Shown here: positions 28,309 to 38,680 of the stretch, one piece after another
How positions within the stretch are numbered: the stretch's first letter is position 1
Layout of the letters: each line of letters starts with the position of its first letter
Source of the DNA: Phycisphaerae bacterium
GTDB lineage: Bacteria; Planctomycetota; Phycisphaerae; Tepidisphaerales; Tepidisphaeraceae
Direction of reading: 5' to 3'
NCBI GenBank assembly: GCA_030448225.1
Contig: JAUJNJ010000003.1
Coordinates: 62,001 to 126,000 of the forward strand
Length of the DNA stretch: 64,000 nucleotides
Made by a program: the position numbers and the translations under genes
Notes under the pieces: model-generated
What the model was told of the DNA's origin: nothing
Seen by the model: only the letters and a program-made list of their open reading frames with translations
Databases searched by the model: none

Positions 28309-28756
28309 CGGTTGCCCATGGGCGACCGCGACCACACGGAAGCGGGATAACTCTGATTAGATCGTCACCGGCGCCACCTAGCGTTCCCGGCGGTGCCCCG
28401 GGTCGGCGGCATGATAGATCGTCACAGCAGGGGAGGAAAGCGGGACATCACTGGTCGATGGTCGCCAAGTGCCAGAGAAAGGGAGACCGCCGATTAGCCG
28501 CTATTCGGTGACGTCCCTTTTTCTGCTCCGGGCCGCGGTCCAGTGCAGCGGCGGGCAGCCGGCTTTCTCCGCCTACCGCGTTTGCAGTCCGGCGCGGGTC
28601 TCGCGGGCGAGGGCGTCACGACGTCTCAAGGCTGCGGCTTCGTCGGATGCCTCGACGGTAACGTGAGGCCGTTGAGCGGCCGCGGCGGTGGCGGCGCACG
28701 CGCGACGCCCGGCGACCAGTGAACTATACCGCCGCCGCGGCCGCTCGAGCGGGGGG
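28309..28756. other. Intergenic region
   Basis: About 450 bases between two minus-strand genes. No credible gene. AGAAAGGGA (about 28476) and TCCCTTTTTCT (about 28517) could pair into a weak stem ending in T's. It was noted but not called. Confidence 0.4.
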
Positions 28757-29356
28757 TTACCTCGCGGGCCGGTTGGCCGACTTCTTCCCGCCCGCCGCGT
28801 GCGGCCAAGCCGTTACTTCCTCGCAAGGAAGCCCGCGGCGTCGCAGGTCTCCTGCTACAGATTTGAACATCCACTCATCCCGAAAGCCAAAGTCTTGGTA
28901 CGCGGAGTCGATATCACGCGCGACAACGATGACATCAGGCGGCAGATCCTCCAGCGGATCGAACCACGCCCGCTCGACCTTCATCACCTCGCCGATCGTG
29001 GACGCGGGCAATTCTGCGCCCTCAATCGCGAAGAACGTCGTCCAACTGAAGTCGACCGAATCGCCCAGGCGGGAGAAGAAGCCGGGCTTGCCCGCCCGGC
29101 TATCGGCGACGGCGTCGTGGTCAACGTATTCGACGAGAAGCCGCTCCCAATGCTCGCGGATGCGTTCGGCGGTCCATTTGCGCGGAGCCATGCGCCGAAG
29201 GAACGCCTCGGTCATCGAGAATCCATTGCCGCCGATGTACCACCAGCAGCTATCCAACGACGACGCGACGGTCTTAAGCGTCGAGAGCGGGGAGGTGTCA
29301 TTGGTTCGGAGATATCTCATCGTCTGCGGCAACGCCTCCCCCCGCGAGATAACCAT
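28757..29356 (-). CDS. Hypothetical protein
   Basis: 199 residues, intact, cytosolic. The start at ATG 29356 is supported by AGGAGA four bases upstream. The sequence is rich in Trp and acidic residues (SSLDSCWWYIGGNGFSMTEA, RKWTAERIREHWERLLVEYV, FDPLEDLPPDVIVVARDIDS). Composition is less Ala/Arg-biased than the neighbours, which suggests a real and possibly recently acquired gene. No family recognised. A ribosome site that close and a full intact frame make the gene itself fairly certain. Confidence 0.65.
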   Translation of the reverse strand: MVISRGEALPQTMRYLRTNDTSPLSTLKTVASSLDSCWWYIGGNGFSMTEAFLRRMAPRKWTAERIREHWERLLVEYVDHDAVADSRAGKPGFFSRLGDSVDFSWTTFFAIEGAELPASTIGEVMKVERAWFDPLEDLPPDVIVVARDIDSAYQDFGFRDEWMFKSVAGDLRRRGLPCEEVTAWPHAAGGKKSANRPAR

Positions 29357-29464
29357 TGATTCTCCTGCACGCGGGCGCAGGATAACGCCCGCGTGCCGCG
29401 GGCGACGACGCGCCGCGAACTGCGACGCGTTCCGTCGTTGCGTCTGGGGGAATTACTCTGAACG

Positions 29465-31312
29465 CTACTTCTTCACCTCGCCGAGTTCGCCGTGCTGCGG
29501 GGGGCGGGCCTGGTAGTTCTGGGCGATCGGCATGCGGCGGCCGGAGCCGAACGCGCGGGTGGTCACCTTCAGGCCGGGCGGGGCCTGGCGGCGCTTGTAC
29601 TCGCTGCGGTCGATCATCCGGATCACGCGCAGCACGGTCGCCTCGTCGTACCCGGCGGCGACGATCTCGGCCGGGCCCTTCTCCTCCTCGACGTAGTCCT
29701 GAAGGATCGCGTCGAGCACGTCGTACGGCGGGAGCGAGTCCTGGTCGGTCTGGTTCGGCCGCAGCTCGGCCGACGGCGGCTTCGTGATCGTGTTGCGCGG
29801 GATCACGTCCCGGCCGGCGCGGGCGTTGACGAACTCCGACAGCTCGTAGACGGTCGTCTTGGGCACGTCGCTGATCACCGCCAGCCCGCCGCACATGTCG
29901 CCGTAGAGCGTGCAGTAGCCGACGGCCACCTCGCTCTTGTTGCCGGTCGTCAGCAGCAGGTGGTTGTACCGGTTGCTGAACGCCATCAGCATCGCGCCGC
30001 GGACGCGCGCCTGCACGTTCTGCTCGGTCAGGTCGTCCCCCAGCGGCGACTCGTGGCCGGCCCGGGCCATGGTCGGCGAGAGCGTGCGCTCGTACGCGTC
30101 GTGCGCGTCCTTGATCGGGATGACGTGGAACTCGACCCCGAGATTCTCCGCCAGCGCGCGGGCGTCGCTGACCGAGTGGTCGGAGCTGTAGCGGCTGGGC
30201 ATGGCGACGCCGACGACCTTGTCGCGGCCGAGCGCCTCGACCGCGATCGCCGCCGTCAGGGCCGAGTCGATGCCGCCGGAGAGGCCAAGGACGATGCTCT
30301 TGAACCCGCACTTGCGGACGTAGTCGCGCAGGCCCAGGACGAGCGCCTTGTAGATCGACTCGATGCCCGCCGACGGCGTCAGCCGGCTCGACGGCGAGGC
30401 GAGCGGGCCGGGCGCGCGGGCGGCGGCGGCGGCGGTCGTGGTCGTGGCGCGCGAGGCGGCGGGATCGCCGTTGCCGCCGTCGTCCGTGCCGCCGCGGAGG
30501 TCGAGGTCGACGATCACGAGGTCTTCCTCGAAGTCCTTCGCGTGGGCGATCACGTTGCCGGCGGCGTCGAACGCGACGCTGTTGCCGTCGAACACGAGCT
30601 CGTCGTTCCCGCCGACCTGGTTCACGTAGATCTGCGGCTTGACGAAACGCCGGACCTGGTCTGCGACAAGCTCGCTCCGGAACGCGTGCTTGGCGACGAC
30701 GAACGGCGACGCGCTGGCGTTGATCAGCACCTCGGCGCCGGCGGCGTTGAGGTCGGCGATCGGGTTCTGGTGGTACAGCCGGCGGGCGATGAGCTGCTCG
30801 TCGTTCCAGAGGTCCTCGCAGATCGACAGGCCCGCCGTCACGTCGCGCGTGGCGGCGTCGTCGTCGCCCCGGCGCGGCCGGCGGGGCGGGCGATCTTCAC
30901 GAGGTTCTCGGTCTCGTTCAGCGGGCCGGGCTCGAAGTATCGGCTCTCGTCGAACACGTCGTAGGTCGGCAGCAGCGTCTTGAAGTGCCGGCTGACGACG
31001 CGCCCGTCGCGCAGCAGCGCCACCGCGTTGTGCAGCGGCCGGCCGACCGGGGCGGCGTTGCGGTCGGCGTACCCGACGACGACGTCGATCCCGCGCACCG
31101 CCGACGCGATCCGCTGCACCGCCCGCAGGTTGTCCTCGACGAACCCCTGCTTCAGCAGCAGGTCCTTCGGCGGGTAGCCGGGGATGGAGAGCTCGGGGAA
31201 TGCCACGAGCGTCGCCCTACGCCCGCGCCCGCTCGACGAAGTTCAGGATCTTCTCGCTGTTGCCGGCGATGTCGCCGACCGTGGGATTGATCTGGGCCAG
31301 GGCGATGCGCAT
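29465..31312 (-). CDS. nadE: Glutamine-dependent NAD+ synthetase (frameshifted)
   Basis: Last step of NAD synthesis: amidates nicotinic acid adenine dinucleotide, using ammonia released from glutamine. From ATG 31312 (MRIALAQINPTVGDIAGNSE) the N-terminal nitrilase-type glutaminase shows its triad in AFPELSIPGYPPKDLLL (Glu), SRHFKTLLPTYDVFDESRYF (Lys) and GLSICEDLWND (Cys). The C-terminal synthetase domain has the PP-loop SIVLGLSGGIDSALTAAIAV, then LLTTGNKSEVAVGYCTLYGD. It ends with KVTTRAFGSGRRMPIAQNYQ. One-base shifts near 31215 and 30840 break the frame. About 615 residues in total, with a Gly/Ala-rich spacer between domains. Confidence 0.92.
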
Positions 31313-31402
31313 GGCGGGATTCTACGCGAGCGCGGCGTCGCGGCGCGCAGGGCGCGTGCGAGGCGGGGGAAGCAACGCGGTGCGACTTCGGGGTCAATGC
31401 GG

Positions 31403-31460
31403 TGAACGTCCAACGTCCAACGTCCAACGTCCGACGTCGACGTCCAACGCCCAACGCTAC
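31403..31460. repeat. Tandem AACGTCC words
   Basis: GAACGTCCAACGTCCAACGT continues as further AACGTCC and CGTCGACGTCC copies and ends AACGCCCAACGC. It is one-armed: no complementary arm is seen nearby. The same words occur at 35572-35612. It overlaps the end of the minus-strand membrane-protein gene by four bases. Confidence 0.7.
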
Positions 31461-32815
31461 TGCGCCGGCCGCGGGCGGTTGGTCTTCTTCGGGGGTGGCG
31501 GCGGCCGGCTTCGATGTCGCGGCGGCGGCGGCTCGGCGGCGCGCAGGGCGGCGAGCTTGTCGGGCGTCGCGCCGGCGGGGACCATCCCCTGTAGTTCCGC
31601 CGCCCGCGTCGAGAGGCGCGTGGGGATGTGGCGCTGCAGCACCCAGGGGAACGACTCGTGGTGTGCCCGGTAGATCAGCCCGAGGTACCAGCAGACCGCG
31701 TGCACGAGGTAGATCCCGACGATCAGCAGCGGCAGCGCGACGATGCCGCCCACGCCCGGCCCGCCGGCCGTGCCGAGCAGCGCGATCATCGCCCGCTCGC
31801 ACGCCACGTAGCCCGCGCCGTAGCACGTCAGCGCGACGATCGACGCGACGACGGCGACGAGGTAATGGCCGCCGCTGCGCGCGATCACGCCCATCACGCG
31901 GTCGGGGCGGAGGTTCAGCACCGACCCGCTCGTGGTGAGCGTCAGCAGCAGGGCGGGGAACACGAACAGCCCGAAGGCGATCGACATGCCGTACAGCGGC
32001 ACGCGCATCGCCAGCGGCAGCGGCAGTTGCATGCAGAGGAACAGCGGCATCTGCGCCAGCATGACCGCGCCGGCCACCTGCACGAACGGGCCCCAGAGGT
32101 CGTCGTGCCACGAGACGCTGCGCATCGGCCGGGAAGCTCGTCGTTCTTCTCCGGGCCGATCTCGTCGATCACGGTGCCGTAGTGGGCCATCAGCAGGCAC
32201 GCGATCAGCAGCGGCACGACGACGATCAGGAAGAACCCGGTGGCGACGATGATCGCGCTGGACGAGCAGCAGCAGGTGGGCGAGGAACACGAAGATCATC
32301 ACCATCATGTTCGCCGGCGCGAACAGGTCGAGCAGGATCCGTGCGGGGCTCAATCCCCGCGACTGGTCGGCCGTCGCGTAGCCGATGAGCGGCGTGGCGA
32401 GCGGAATCGCCACGCCGCGGCGGTCGTCGGGGTCCTCCTTCAGGTCGAGCGGGCGGATCAGCTCGCCGGTCTCGGGGTCGTAGCGGGGTCCGGGCGGGCG
32501 CTTGGGCGCGTCGGCGCCGGTGGGGGCGGTGCCGGCGGCGCGGACCTCGGCGGGGCTGGCGCGCAGATCGAGCTCGTCGCCGGCGGCGTCGTGCGTGCCC
32601 TTGGCGTAGATGATGCCGAGCTGGGCGAGGCGGTTGGGGTCGTCCTCCTTCGGGACGACGTCGATCACGTACGCGCCCTCGTCGTCGAGCAAGGGGAGGT
32701 CGTCGAGCGTCGGCACGTCGTTCAGCAGCCCGCACTCGGTGCACTGGATGATGCCGCCGGCCTCGGAGTCCGGCAGCGAGAAGCGGCGTTTGCAGCGACA
32801 GGAGAAGGTGATCAT
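31457..32815 (-). CDS. Zinc-ribbon multi-pass membrane protein (locally frameshifted)
   Basis: About 452 residues from ATG 32815. The N-terminus is a small zinc-binding module: FSCRCKRRFSLPDSEAGGII, then QCTECGLLNDVP. A soluble region with YDPETGELIRPLDLKEDPDD follows, then at least seven TM helices, e.g. PANMMVMIFVFLAHLLLLVQ, MSIAFGLFVFPALLLTLTTS and IVALPLLIVGIYLVHAVCWY. Between about 32120 and 32270 the frame slips and returns: the middle reads LLIACLLMAHYGTVIDEIGP in another frame. The Arg/Pro-rich tail (PPPPKKTNRPRPAQ) is cytosolic. Resembles planctomycete membrane proteins with a ribbon at the N-terminus. Function unknown. Confidence 0.7.
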   Translation of the reverse strand: MITFSCRCKRRFSLPDSEAGGIIQCTECGLLNDVPTLDDLPLLDDEGAYVIDVVPKEDDPNRLAQLGIIYAKGTHDAAGDELDLRASPAEVRAAGTAPTGADAPKRPPGPRYDPETGELIRPLDLKEDPDDRRGVAIPLATPLIGYATADQSRGLSPARILLDLFAPANMMVMIFVFLAHLLLLVQRDHRRHRVLPDRRRAAADRVPADGPLRHRDRRDRPGEERRASRPMRSVSWHDDLWGPFVQVAGAVMLAQMPLFLCMQLPLPLAMRVPLYGMSIAFGLFVFPALLLTLTTSGSVLNLRPDRVMGVIARSGGHYLVAVVASIVALTCYGAGYVACERAMIALLGTAGGPGVGGIVALPLLIVGIYLVHAVCWYLGLIYRAHHESFPWVLQRHIPTRLSTRAAELQGMVPAGATPDKLAALRAAEPPPPRHRSRPPPPPKKTNRPRPAQ

Positions 32816-33064
32816 GGCCTGTGGACGATCGCGGCGGCGGCGGCGGACGAAAGTTCAACGACCCGAGGCCCGCCGTGTGCCGGGCACACCCGACATTATA
32901 AGCCTGACGGAGCCGGCGTGGAGGCGTTTCACCCGCCGGCCGTCGGGACGCGCGGCGGTTATCGGGCGTTGGCGGGCGGATCGTTCGTTGTTCGCGGGGA
33001 AGGCGACTCTTAGAATGGTCCGCGCCTCCGGTCGCTTACCGCGTCCCGATGAAAGGAACTGACG

Positions 33065-33538
33065 ATGCGAGTGCGCATTTGGGCCGTCGCGGCCCTGTTG
33101 TTGTCGGCCGGCCTGGTCCTGGCGCAGGACGGGACCAAGCCCGAGCAACTGAAGAAGATGTACGACGACGCCCTGGCCCAGCTCAAGGCCGCCCAGGACC
33201 GCAAGACCGAGCTCGCCCAGCAGAACGAGCAACTGACGTCCAAGATGGGGGCGATGACGAAGGAACTGGAGACGCTGCGCGCCGAGATGGTCGACCTGAA
33301 GCGGCGCGACGCCGACAGCGCCGAGCGGTCGTTCTTCCTCCGCTCGCAGTACGCCGCGTGGCAGGACTTCCTGGGGCGCTACCCGGAGATGAAGGCGAAG
33401 TGGAACGTCTTCATGGACAGCACGCTGCTCAACCCCAGCGCCGAGGCCGAGACGATCCTCGACCGCGACTGGCCGCTGGCCGAGGAGTCGCCCTCCACCC
33501 GCACGGCCCGGCGGCAGGAGGAGAGCGTCGGCGGGTGA
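33065..33538 (+). CDS. Secreted coiled-coil protein
   Basis: 157 residues, intact. AAAGGA lies about eight bases before ATG 33065. Signal peptide MRVRIWAVAALLLSAGLVLA is followed by QDGTKPEQ. The rest is a coiled coil of about 60 residues (KMYDDALAQLKAAQDRKTEL, QLTSKMGAMTKELETLRAEM). A folded-looking end follows (FFLRSQYAAWQDFLGRYPEM). No family recognised; periplasmic structural or chaperone-like role is possible. Confidence 0.65.
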   Translation: MRVRIWAVAALLLSAGLVLAQDGTKPEQLKKMYDDALAQLKAAQDRKTELAQQNEQLTSKMGAMTKELETLRAEMVDLKRRDADSAERSFFLRSQYAAWQDFLGRYPEMKAKWNVFMDSTLLNPSAEAETILDRDWPLAEESPSTRTARRQEESVGG

Positions 33539-33547
33539 GGGGGGAGG

Positions 33548-33581
33548 CAGAACGCAGAACGTAGAACGTAGAACGTAGAAT
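33548..33581. repeat. Tandem AGAACGT words
   Basis: AGAACGCAGAACGTAGAACG continues with TAGAACGTAGAAT, i.e. four copies of a GCAGAACGT/TAGAACGT word, directly after the coiled-coil gene. One-armed. Confidence 0.65.
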
Positions 33582-33608
33582 CGCGCGTTAGCTGGCGGAG
33601 CACTCGGT

Positions 33609-34229
33609 ATGCCCGGGTATTACGAGATCCGTTGGCTCCCCGACGGCCGGAGCGAACAGTTCGCCGGATCGCGCGGCAACTACTACGAGTTCTCGGAGGC
33701 CGACCGCCTCGATCTGCATTCCGTCCCGGTCTGGTGCCACCGATGTGGAACGATCACGCACGGCGAGAAACTCGCCACCGTCGAGGAGATCGACGCGGAG
33801 ATTAGCGACTTGAGCGACCCGTCATCGGAGCTTTACGGGATGACACAGAACACGTTGCTCGCGGAACTCGGCCATGGTGACGAGTTTCGGCGGGAGCGGA
33901 TCGCCGAGCTTCAGCGGCGCAGGCGTTGGCGCGAGGCACGGCAGTCGCCGCCGAAGTGCATCCACTGTGGAACGACTGAGATACTCGCGCTCCCGATGGG
34001 TGTGCCCGTTCCGAGCCCGCTTGGCGACGGTGCGATTCAGGTCGATTGCATCGGGATGTGCAGCACCGACTTCAACGAGTGGTTTTTCACGCCGGAAGGC
34101 GACCGCGTTCCGCGCGACACGCGCCCGACGTACTGGCATCACCCGGAGCTGGACAAGCCGGAACATCGCGGGCGCTTGACGGCGTGGATTCGATCGAAGG
34201 TAAAGGGCGGCGGTCCGGCCGACAGCTAA
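33609..34229 (+). CDS. Hypothetical protein with two Cys-x2-Cys pairs
   Basis: 206 residues, intact, from ATG 33609 (MPGYYEIRWLPDGRSEQFAG). Cys pairs in VWCHRCGTITHGEKL and PPKCIHCGTTEILALPMG are placed as in a split zinc ribbon. The C-terminal part (QVDCIGMCSTDFNEWFFTPE) adds two more Cys. Less GC-biased third positions and a normal amino-acid mix suggest a real gene. The stop codon TAA is the first triplet of the dispersed repeat into which the IS110 element has inserted, so the insertion did not disrupt this gene. Confidence 0.65.
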   Translation: MPGYYEIRWLPDGRSEQFAGSRGNYYEFSEADRLDLHSVPVWCHRCGTITHGEKLATVEEIDAEISDLSDPSSELYGMTQNTLLAELGHGDEFRRERIAELQRRRRWREARQSPPKCIHCGTTEILALPMGVPVPSPLGDGAIQVDCIGMCSTDFNEWFFTPEGDRVPRDTRPTYWHHPELDKPEHRGRLTAWIRSKVKGGGPADS

Positions 34230-34275
34230 CCCCGCACTGCAGCGGCTGTGTTGATTTTCAAGTCTTCCTTCGGGT

Positions 34276-35475
<1,200 letters not shown>

Positions 35476-35488
35476 TTCAACATACAAA

Positions 35489-35563
35489 CGGACCGGCCGG
35501 GCGGAACGGTCCTCGTGATTCGAGAGCGGATCGGCGCCCGGCAGGCCGTTGAATGCTGATCCG
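35489..35563 (+). repeat. Dispersed repeat, distal part separated by IS110
   Basis: CGGACCGGCCGGGCGGAACG, then GTCCTCGTGATTCGA and GGCCGTTGAATGCTGATCCG. This continues the TAACCCCGCACTGCAG at 34227-34242 and together they form the second copy of the unit at 27867-27960. The GGACCG...CGGTCC hairpin is intact. Confidence 0.8.
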
Positions 35564-35571
35564 CTCAGCAC

Positions 35572-35612
35572 TGAACGTCCAACGTCCAACGTCCAACGAC
35601 AAACGCCCAATC
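35572..35612. repeat. Tandem AACGTCC words (second site)
   Basis: GAACGTCCAACGTCCAACGT continues CCAACGACAAACGCCCAATC. Same words as 31403-31460, on the same strand, again one-armed. Confidence 0.7.
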
Positions 35613-35637
35613 TAGGACAGCCTTGCTTCGCGTCCGC

Positions 35638-35741
35638 CGTCATCCCGAGGGGAGCGGTAGCGACGTGAGGCATCTCGGGACGGAAAGACGTGCGGCTTTC
35701 CAGCCCGAGATCCCTCGTCGCTGTCGCTCCTCGGGATGACG
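35638..35741. repeat. GTCATCCCGAG hairpin element
   Basis: GTCATCCCGAGGGGAGCGGT at 35638 pairs with CGCTCCTCGGGATGACG ending at about 35742. Inner words (GCATCTCGGGA / TCCCTCGTCGC) pair partly. Related elements occur at 38570-38652 and 50738-50833. Such CATCCTGAG repeats are common between genes of many environmental bacteria. Following it, 35797-35890 contains CTCCGCGTCTTGGCGTCTTG, a one-armed word repeat. Confidence 0.75.
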
Positions 35742-35906
35742 CGTGCCGCTCCGTTCCACGCACGGCGCGAACGCGAAGTGTTGCACGCGTTCTCCGGCCT
35801 ATGAACCCTCCCTCGTTCTCCTCCGTTCGTTCCGTTCCTGTCTTTCTCCTCCGGCCTCCGCGTCTTGGCGTCTTGGCGTTCACCTTCCAACCACGGAACG
35901 CAAAAA

Positions 35907-35936
35907 GGCGAGGCACCCGATGTCGGATGCCTCGCC
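35907..35936 (-). terminator. Rho-independent terminator after tsf
   Basis: On the minus strand GGCGAGGCA / TGCCTCGCC is a nine-base perfect stem followed by TTTTTG. It lies about 30 bases beyond the tsf stop codon. Confidence 0.9.
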
Positions 35937-35967
35937 CGTTTCTTTTCGCGTGCTTGCTCGCGTCGGC

Positions 35968-36788
35968 TCAGCCCTGGCCGACCTCGAGGCGGACGTACTT
36001 CTCCAGGGTCAGGCCGGCCCCCTTCAGCATGTTGCCGACGGTGCCCTTGTAGACCTGGGCGTTGAAGAACTCCTGGTCGAGCAGGACGCGCTCGGCGTAG
36101 AAACTGTTCATCTTGCCCTCGGCGATCTTCACGGCGATCTCCTCCGGCTTGCCGGTGGCCTTGGCGGCCTCGATCGCGATGCCGCGCTCCTTCTCCACGA
36201 GGTCGGCGGGCACCTCGGCGCGGGTCAGGCCGACCGGGCGGGCGAAGGCGATGTGCCCGCCGATCTGCTTGATGAGCTCGTCGTCGGCCTTGGCGACGTT
36301 GCCGCCGAGGCTCATCAGCACGCCGATCTTCCCGGTGATGCCGTAGAGGTACAGTCCGACGCGGCCGGCGGGGCTCTCGACGCGGGCGGCCTTGCCGACG
36401 CGGACGTTCTCGCCGGTCTGCTGCGAGACCTCGGTGGCGTCGGCGTTGACCTCTCCGACGGTGGCGATGTCGATGCCGGGATTGTGCAGCAGCGCCTGGG
36501 CGGCCTTGGCGCCGAGCGCATGACCGGCTCGCTCTTGGCGGTGAAGTCGGTGTTGCAGTTGATCTCGACGAGCGCACCCGCCTTGCCGTCGGCGGCGACG
36601 ACGCCGACGACGCGGCCCTCGGTCGCGGCGCGCTCGGCGAGGCTCGCCTTCACGCCCTGCTTGCGGAAGATGTCGATCGCCTTGTCGATGTCGCCGCCGG
36701 CCTCGGTCAGGACCTGCTTGCACTTCATCATCGCCTGGCCGGTCTTGGCCCGAAGCTCGTTCACCATCGCAGCGGTGATTGCCGCCAT
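35968..36788 (-). CDS. tsf: Elongation factor Ts (one frameshift)
   Basis: Nucleotide exchange factor for EF-Tu. ATG 36788 is preceded by GGAGA at five bases and gives [20 protein letters not shown], the conserved EF-Tu-contact N-terminus. It continues [20 protein letters not shown] and [15 protein letters not shown]. There a one-base shift near 36525 moves to [20 protein letters not shown]. The second core domain ends [28 protein letters not shown] (position 35968). About 272 residues, as normal. Downstream of rpsB with a hairpin between them; terminator follows. Confidence 0.95.
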
Positions 36789-36900
36789 TGCTCGTCTCCA
36801 GTTAACTGCGTCTGCTCGTGCGGGAAAACTCGTCTCGCCCGGCGGGGCCCCGCGCATCGCGGGTGGCGCGTCGCGGCGGGGCCGGTCGGGCGAACGAAAC

Positions 36901-36923
36901 GGGGCGAGGCCTTGCCTCGCCCC
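36901..36923 (-). terminator. Hairpin between rpsB and tsf
   Basis: GGGGCGAGGC / GCCTCGCCCC, ten-base perfect stem with a three-base loop, followed on the minus strand by GTTTCGTTCG. Probably an attenuating or processing hairpin in the rpsB-tsf transcript. Confidence 0.7.
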
Positions 36924-36958
36924 GTCTACATCTTATCCGGTGATCGTTGGCGATGCGC

Positions 36959-37868
36959 TCAGGCGACCTGCTCGGCGCCCACGGGCTCGCCGGCCGGCGC
37001 GGGGTCGGCGGCGGGGGCGTCGGCACCGGGCGCGTCGCCGCCGGCGGCCGGGGCCGCCTCGTCGGCGCCGCCGGCCGCGGGCCGCGCGCCGCCGCCGCGG
37101 GGGTCTTCGGCGCGGAACTGGCTGCGGCTGCTGCGGCGAGCGCGCGGGCCGCCGGCCTCGTCACCCTGTCGGCGCCGCGGCCCTGCTTGGCGTCGATGAT
37201 CGCGTCGGCCAGCTCGGCCATGATGATCTCGATCGCCCGCATCGCGTCGTCGTTGCCGGGGATCGGCAGGTCGATCAGCTCGGGGTCGCTGTCGGTGTCG
37301 ATCAGCGCGATCGTCGGCACGCCGAGCTTGCGGGCCTCCTTCACGGCGATGTGCTCGCGGCGGGTGTCGATGATGAACATCGCGCCGGGCATCTTCTCCA
37401 TGCGGCGGATGCCCTCGAGGTTCGCCTTGATCTTGTCGCGCTCGCGGCCGAGCGTGGCCTTCATCTTCTTCGAGTAGCCGGCCTCGATCGCGCCGGTCTC
37501 CCAGAGCTTGTCGAGCTCGTCGAGGCGGTTCAGGCGCGCGGATCGTGCGGAAGTTGGTCAGCGTCCCGCCGAGCCAGCGTTCGGAGACGAAGTGCATCCG
37601 CAGCGGGCGGCTTCGGCCTCGACGGCGTGGCGGGCCTGGCGCTCGTGCCCACGAACAGCACGTCCTTGCCCGAGCCGACGAGCTGCTGCATGAACTTCTT
37701 GGCGCGCAGCAGGCCCTTGATGGTCTCCCGCACGTCGATGATGTGAATCATGTTCCGCTTGCCGCGGATGTAGGGCTCCATCTTGGGGTTCCAGCGGCTG
37801 ACGCGGTGGCCGAAGTGGACGCCGGCGTCGACCAGCCCTTTGACGAGCTCGGCTTGAGATTGTGCCAT
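36959..37868 (-). CDS. rpsB: 30S ribosomal protein S2 (frameshifted)
   Basis: ATG 37868 gives MAQSQAELVKGLVDAGVHFG, then HRVSRWNPKMEPYIRGKRNM and LFVGTSARPA. Other frames continue MHFVSERWLGGTLTNFRTIR, then KMKATLGRERDKIKANLEGI and GAMFIIDTRREHIAVKEARK, up to IPGNDDAMRAIEIIMAELAD. These are all hallmarks of S2. One-base shifts lie near 37640, 37545 and 37170. The C-terminal tail is a long Ala/Pro/Gly-rich extension (e.g. AAPAAGGDAPGADAPAADPA) that is not part of the conserved fold. About 300 residues. Confidence 0.93.
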
Positions 37869-37879
37869 GATCGGATCAC

Positions 37880-37960
37880 TCCAAAACCAGTGGTCGATGG
37901 TTTCGCGTCCAGCAGTGCCTCACCGGCCACTGACCACTGGCGACGGACCACTCCCACTCA
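37880..37960. repeat. CCAGTGGTC cassette upstream of rpsB
   Basis: ACCAGTGGTCGATGG on the left faces CGGCCACTGACCACTGGCGA and GACCACTCCCACT on the right. It lies in the 5' leader of rpsB. Confidence 0.6.
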
Positions 37961-38348
37961 GCCCGTGCGTCAACCGGTGGCCAAAACGGCCGGAGCGCCC
38001 TGGGGCTTGGGAAAGTAAGCGAGGCCCGAAATGCCCGCCCACGAGCGGGCGGAGAACTCACCGGCCTCAACGAGGATGTAAAACAAAGACCCGCGACCGA
38101 ATACGTTCCCTTACGGGACATCCGTCGCGGGCGGCTTTTGGCGAGCCGAGACGTTCAAAGATATCGGGGGACCCTAAAGGCTTTCAAGTGCTAACGGACA
38201 CATTTCAGCGGGTTCGGGAGCCGCCGAGTTCGGCGTTGTCGCACGACTGCACCATTTGCAGTGAACGCGGCGAAATCACCACAATCGGCAGCGAAGGGTG
38301 CGGAACGAACGCCGCGGATGGCAGCGATGATCTAGCGCAATATTCGCG
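37961..38348. other. Intergenic region upstream of rpsB
   Basis: No gene seen. CCCGCGAC (38090-38097) pairs with GTCGCGGG (38124-38131), followed by CGGCTTTTGG, a possible weak terminator on the plus strand. The region lies between rpsB and the pnp terminator and should contain the rpsB-tsf promoter. Confidence 0.4.
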
Positions 38349-38394
38349 TAAAAAAACGCTCCCCTCGTCCCAGTCTGCGGGGCGAGGGGAGCGT
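38349..38394 (-). terminator. Rho-independent terminator of the rpsO-pnp operon
   Basis: On the minus strand ACGCTCCCCTCG / CGAGGGGAGCGT is a 12-base perfect stem followed by seven T's. It lies 290 bases after the annotated end of pnp, leaving a long 3' UTR that includes the CATCCTGAG element. Confidence 0.88.
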
Positions 38395-38569
38395 TGTGCG
38401 TGAGGTTCTGAGGGTCCGAGAGCAACGAGACGGGGAGACGACTGGAGTGGGGAGTGACCGGAACGCGTCCGTTCTCCTGTCGAATCGTCTTGGTCTCTCC
38501 GTCCTGTCTCCGTGCCTCCGTGACTCCGTCGTGCTCAAGAGCTTCTAAAAGTACCGGTCTGCGAGGAAA

Positions 38570-38652
38570 GTCATCCTGAGCCGCAGCGAAGGATCTCTCA
38601 CGATCCTCGGGAGAACCGCGGGAGATCCTTCGCTGCGGCTCAGGATGACACA
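38570..38652. repeat. GTCATCCTGAGCCGCAGCGAAG hairpin element
   Basis: TCATCCTGAGCCGCAGCGAA, then GGATCTC, pairs with GAGATCCTTCGCTGCGGCTC and AGGATGACAC. The roughly 28-base arms are nearly perfect with a short loop. It lies in the pnp 3' UTR. Confidence 0.8.
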
Positions 38653-38680
38653 TCCCCGCGAACCAGTACTTGTAAAAGCT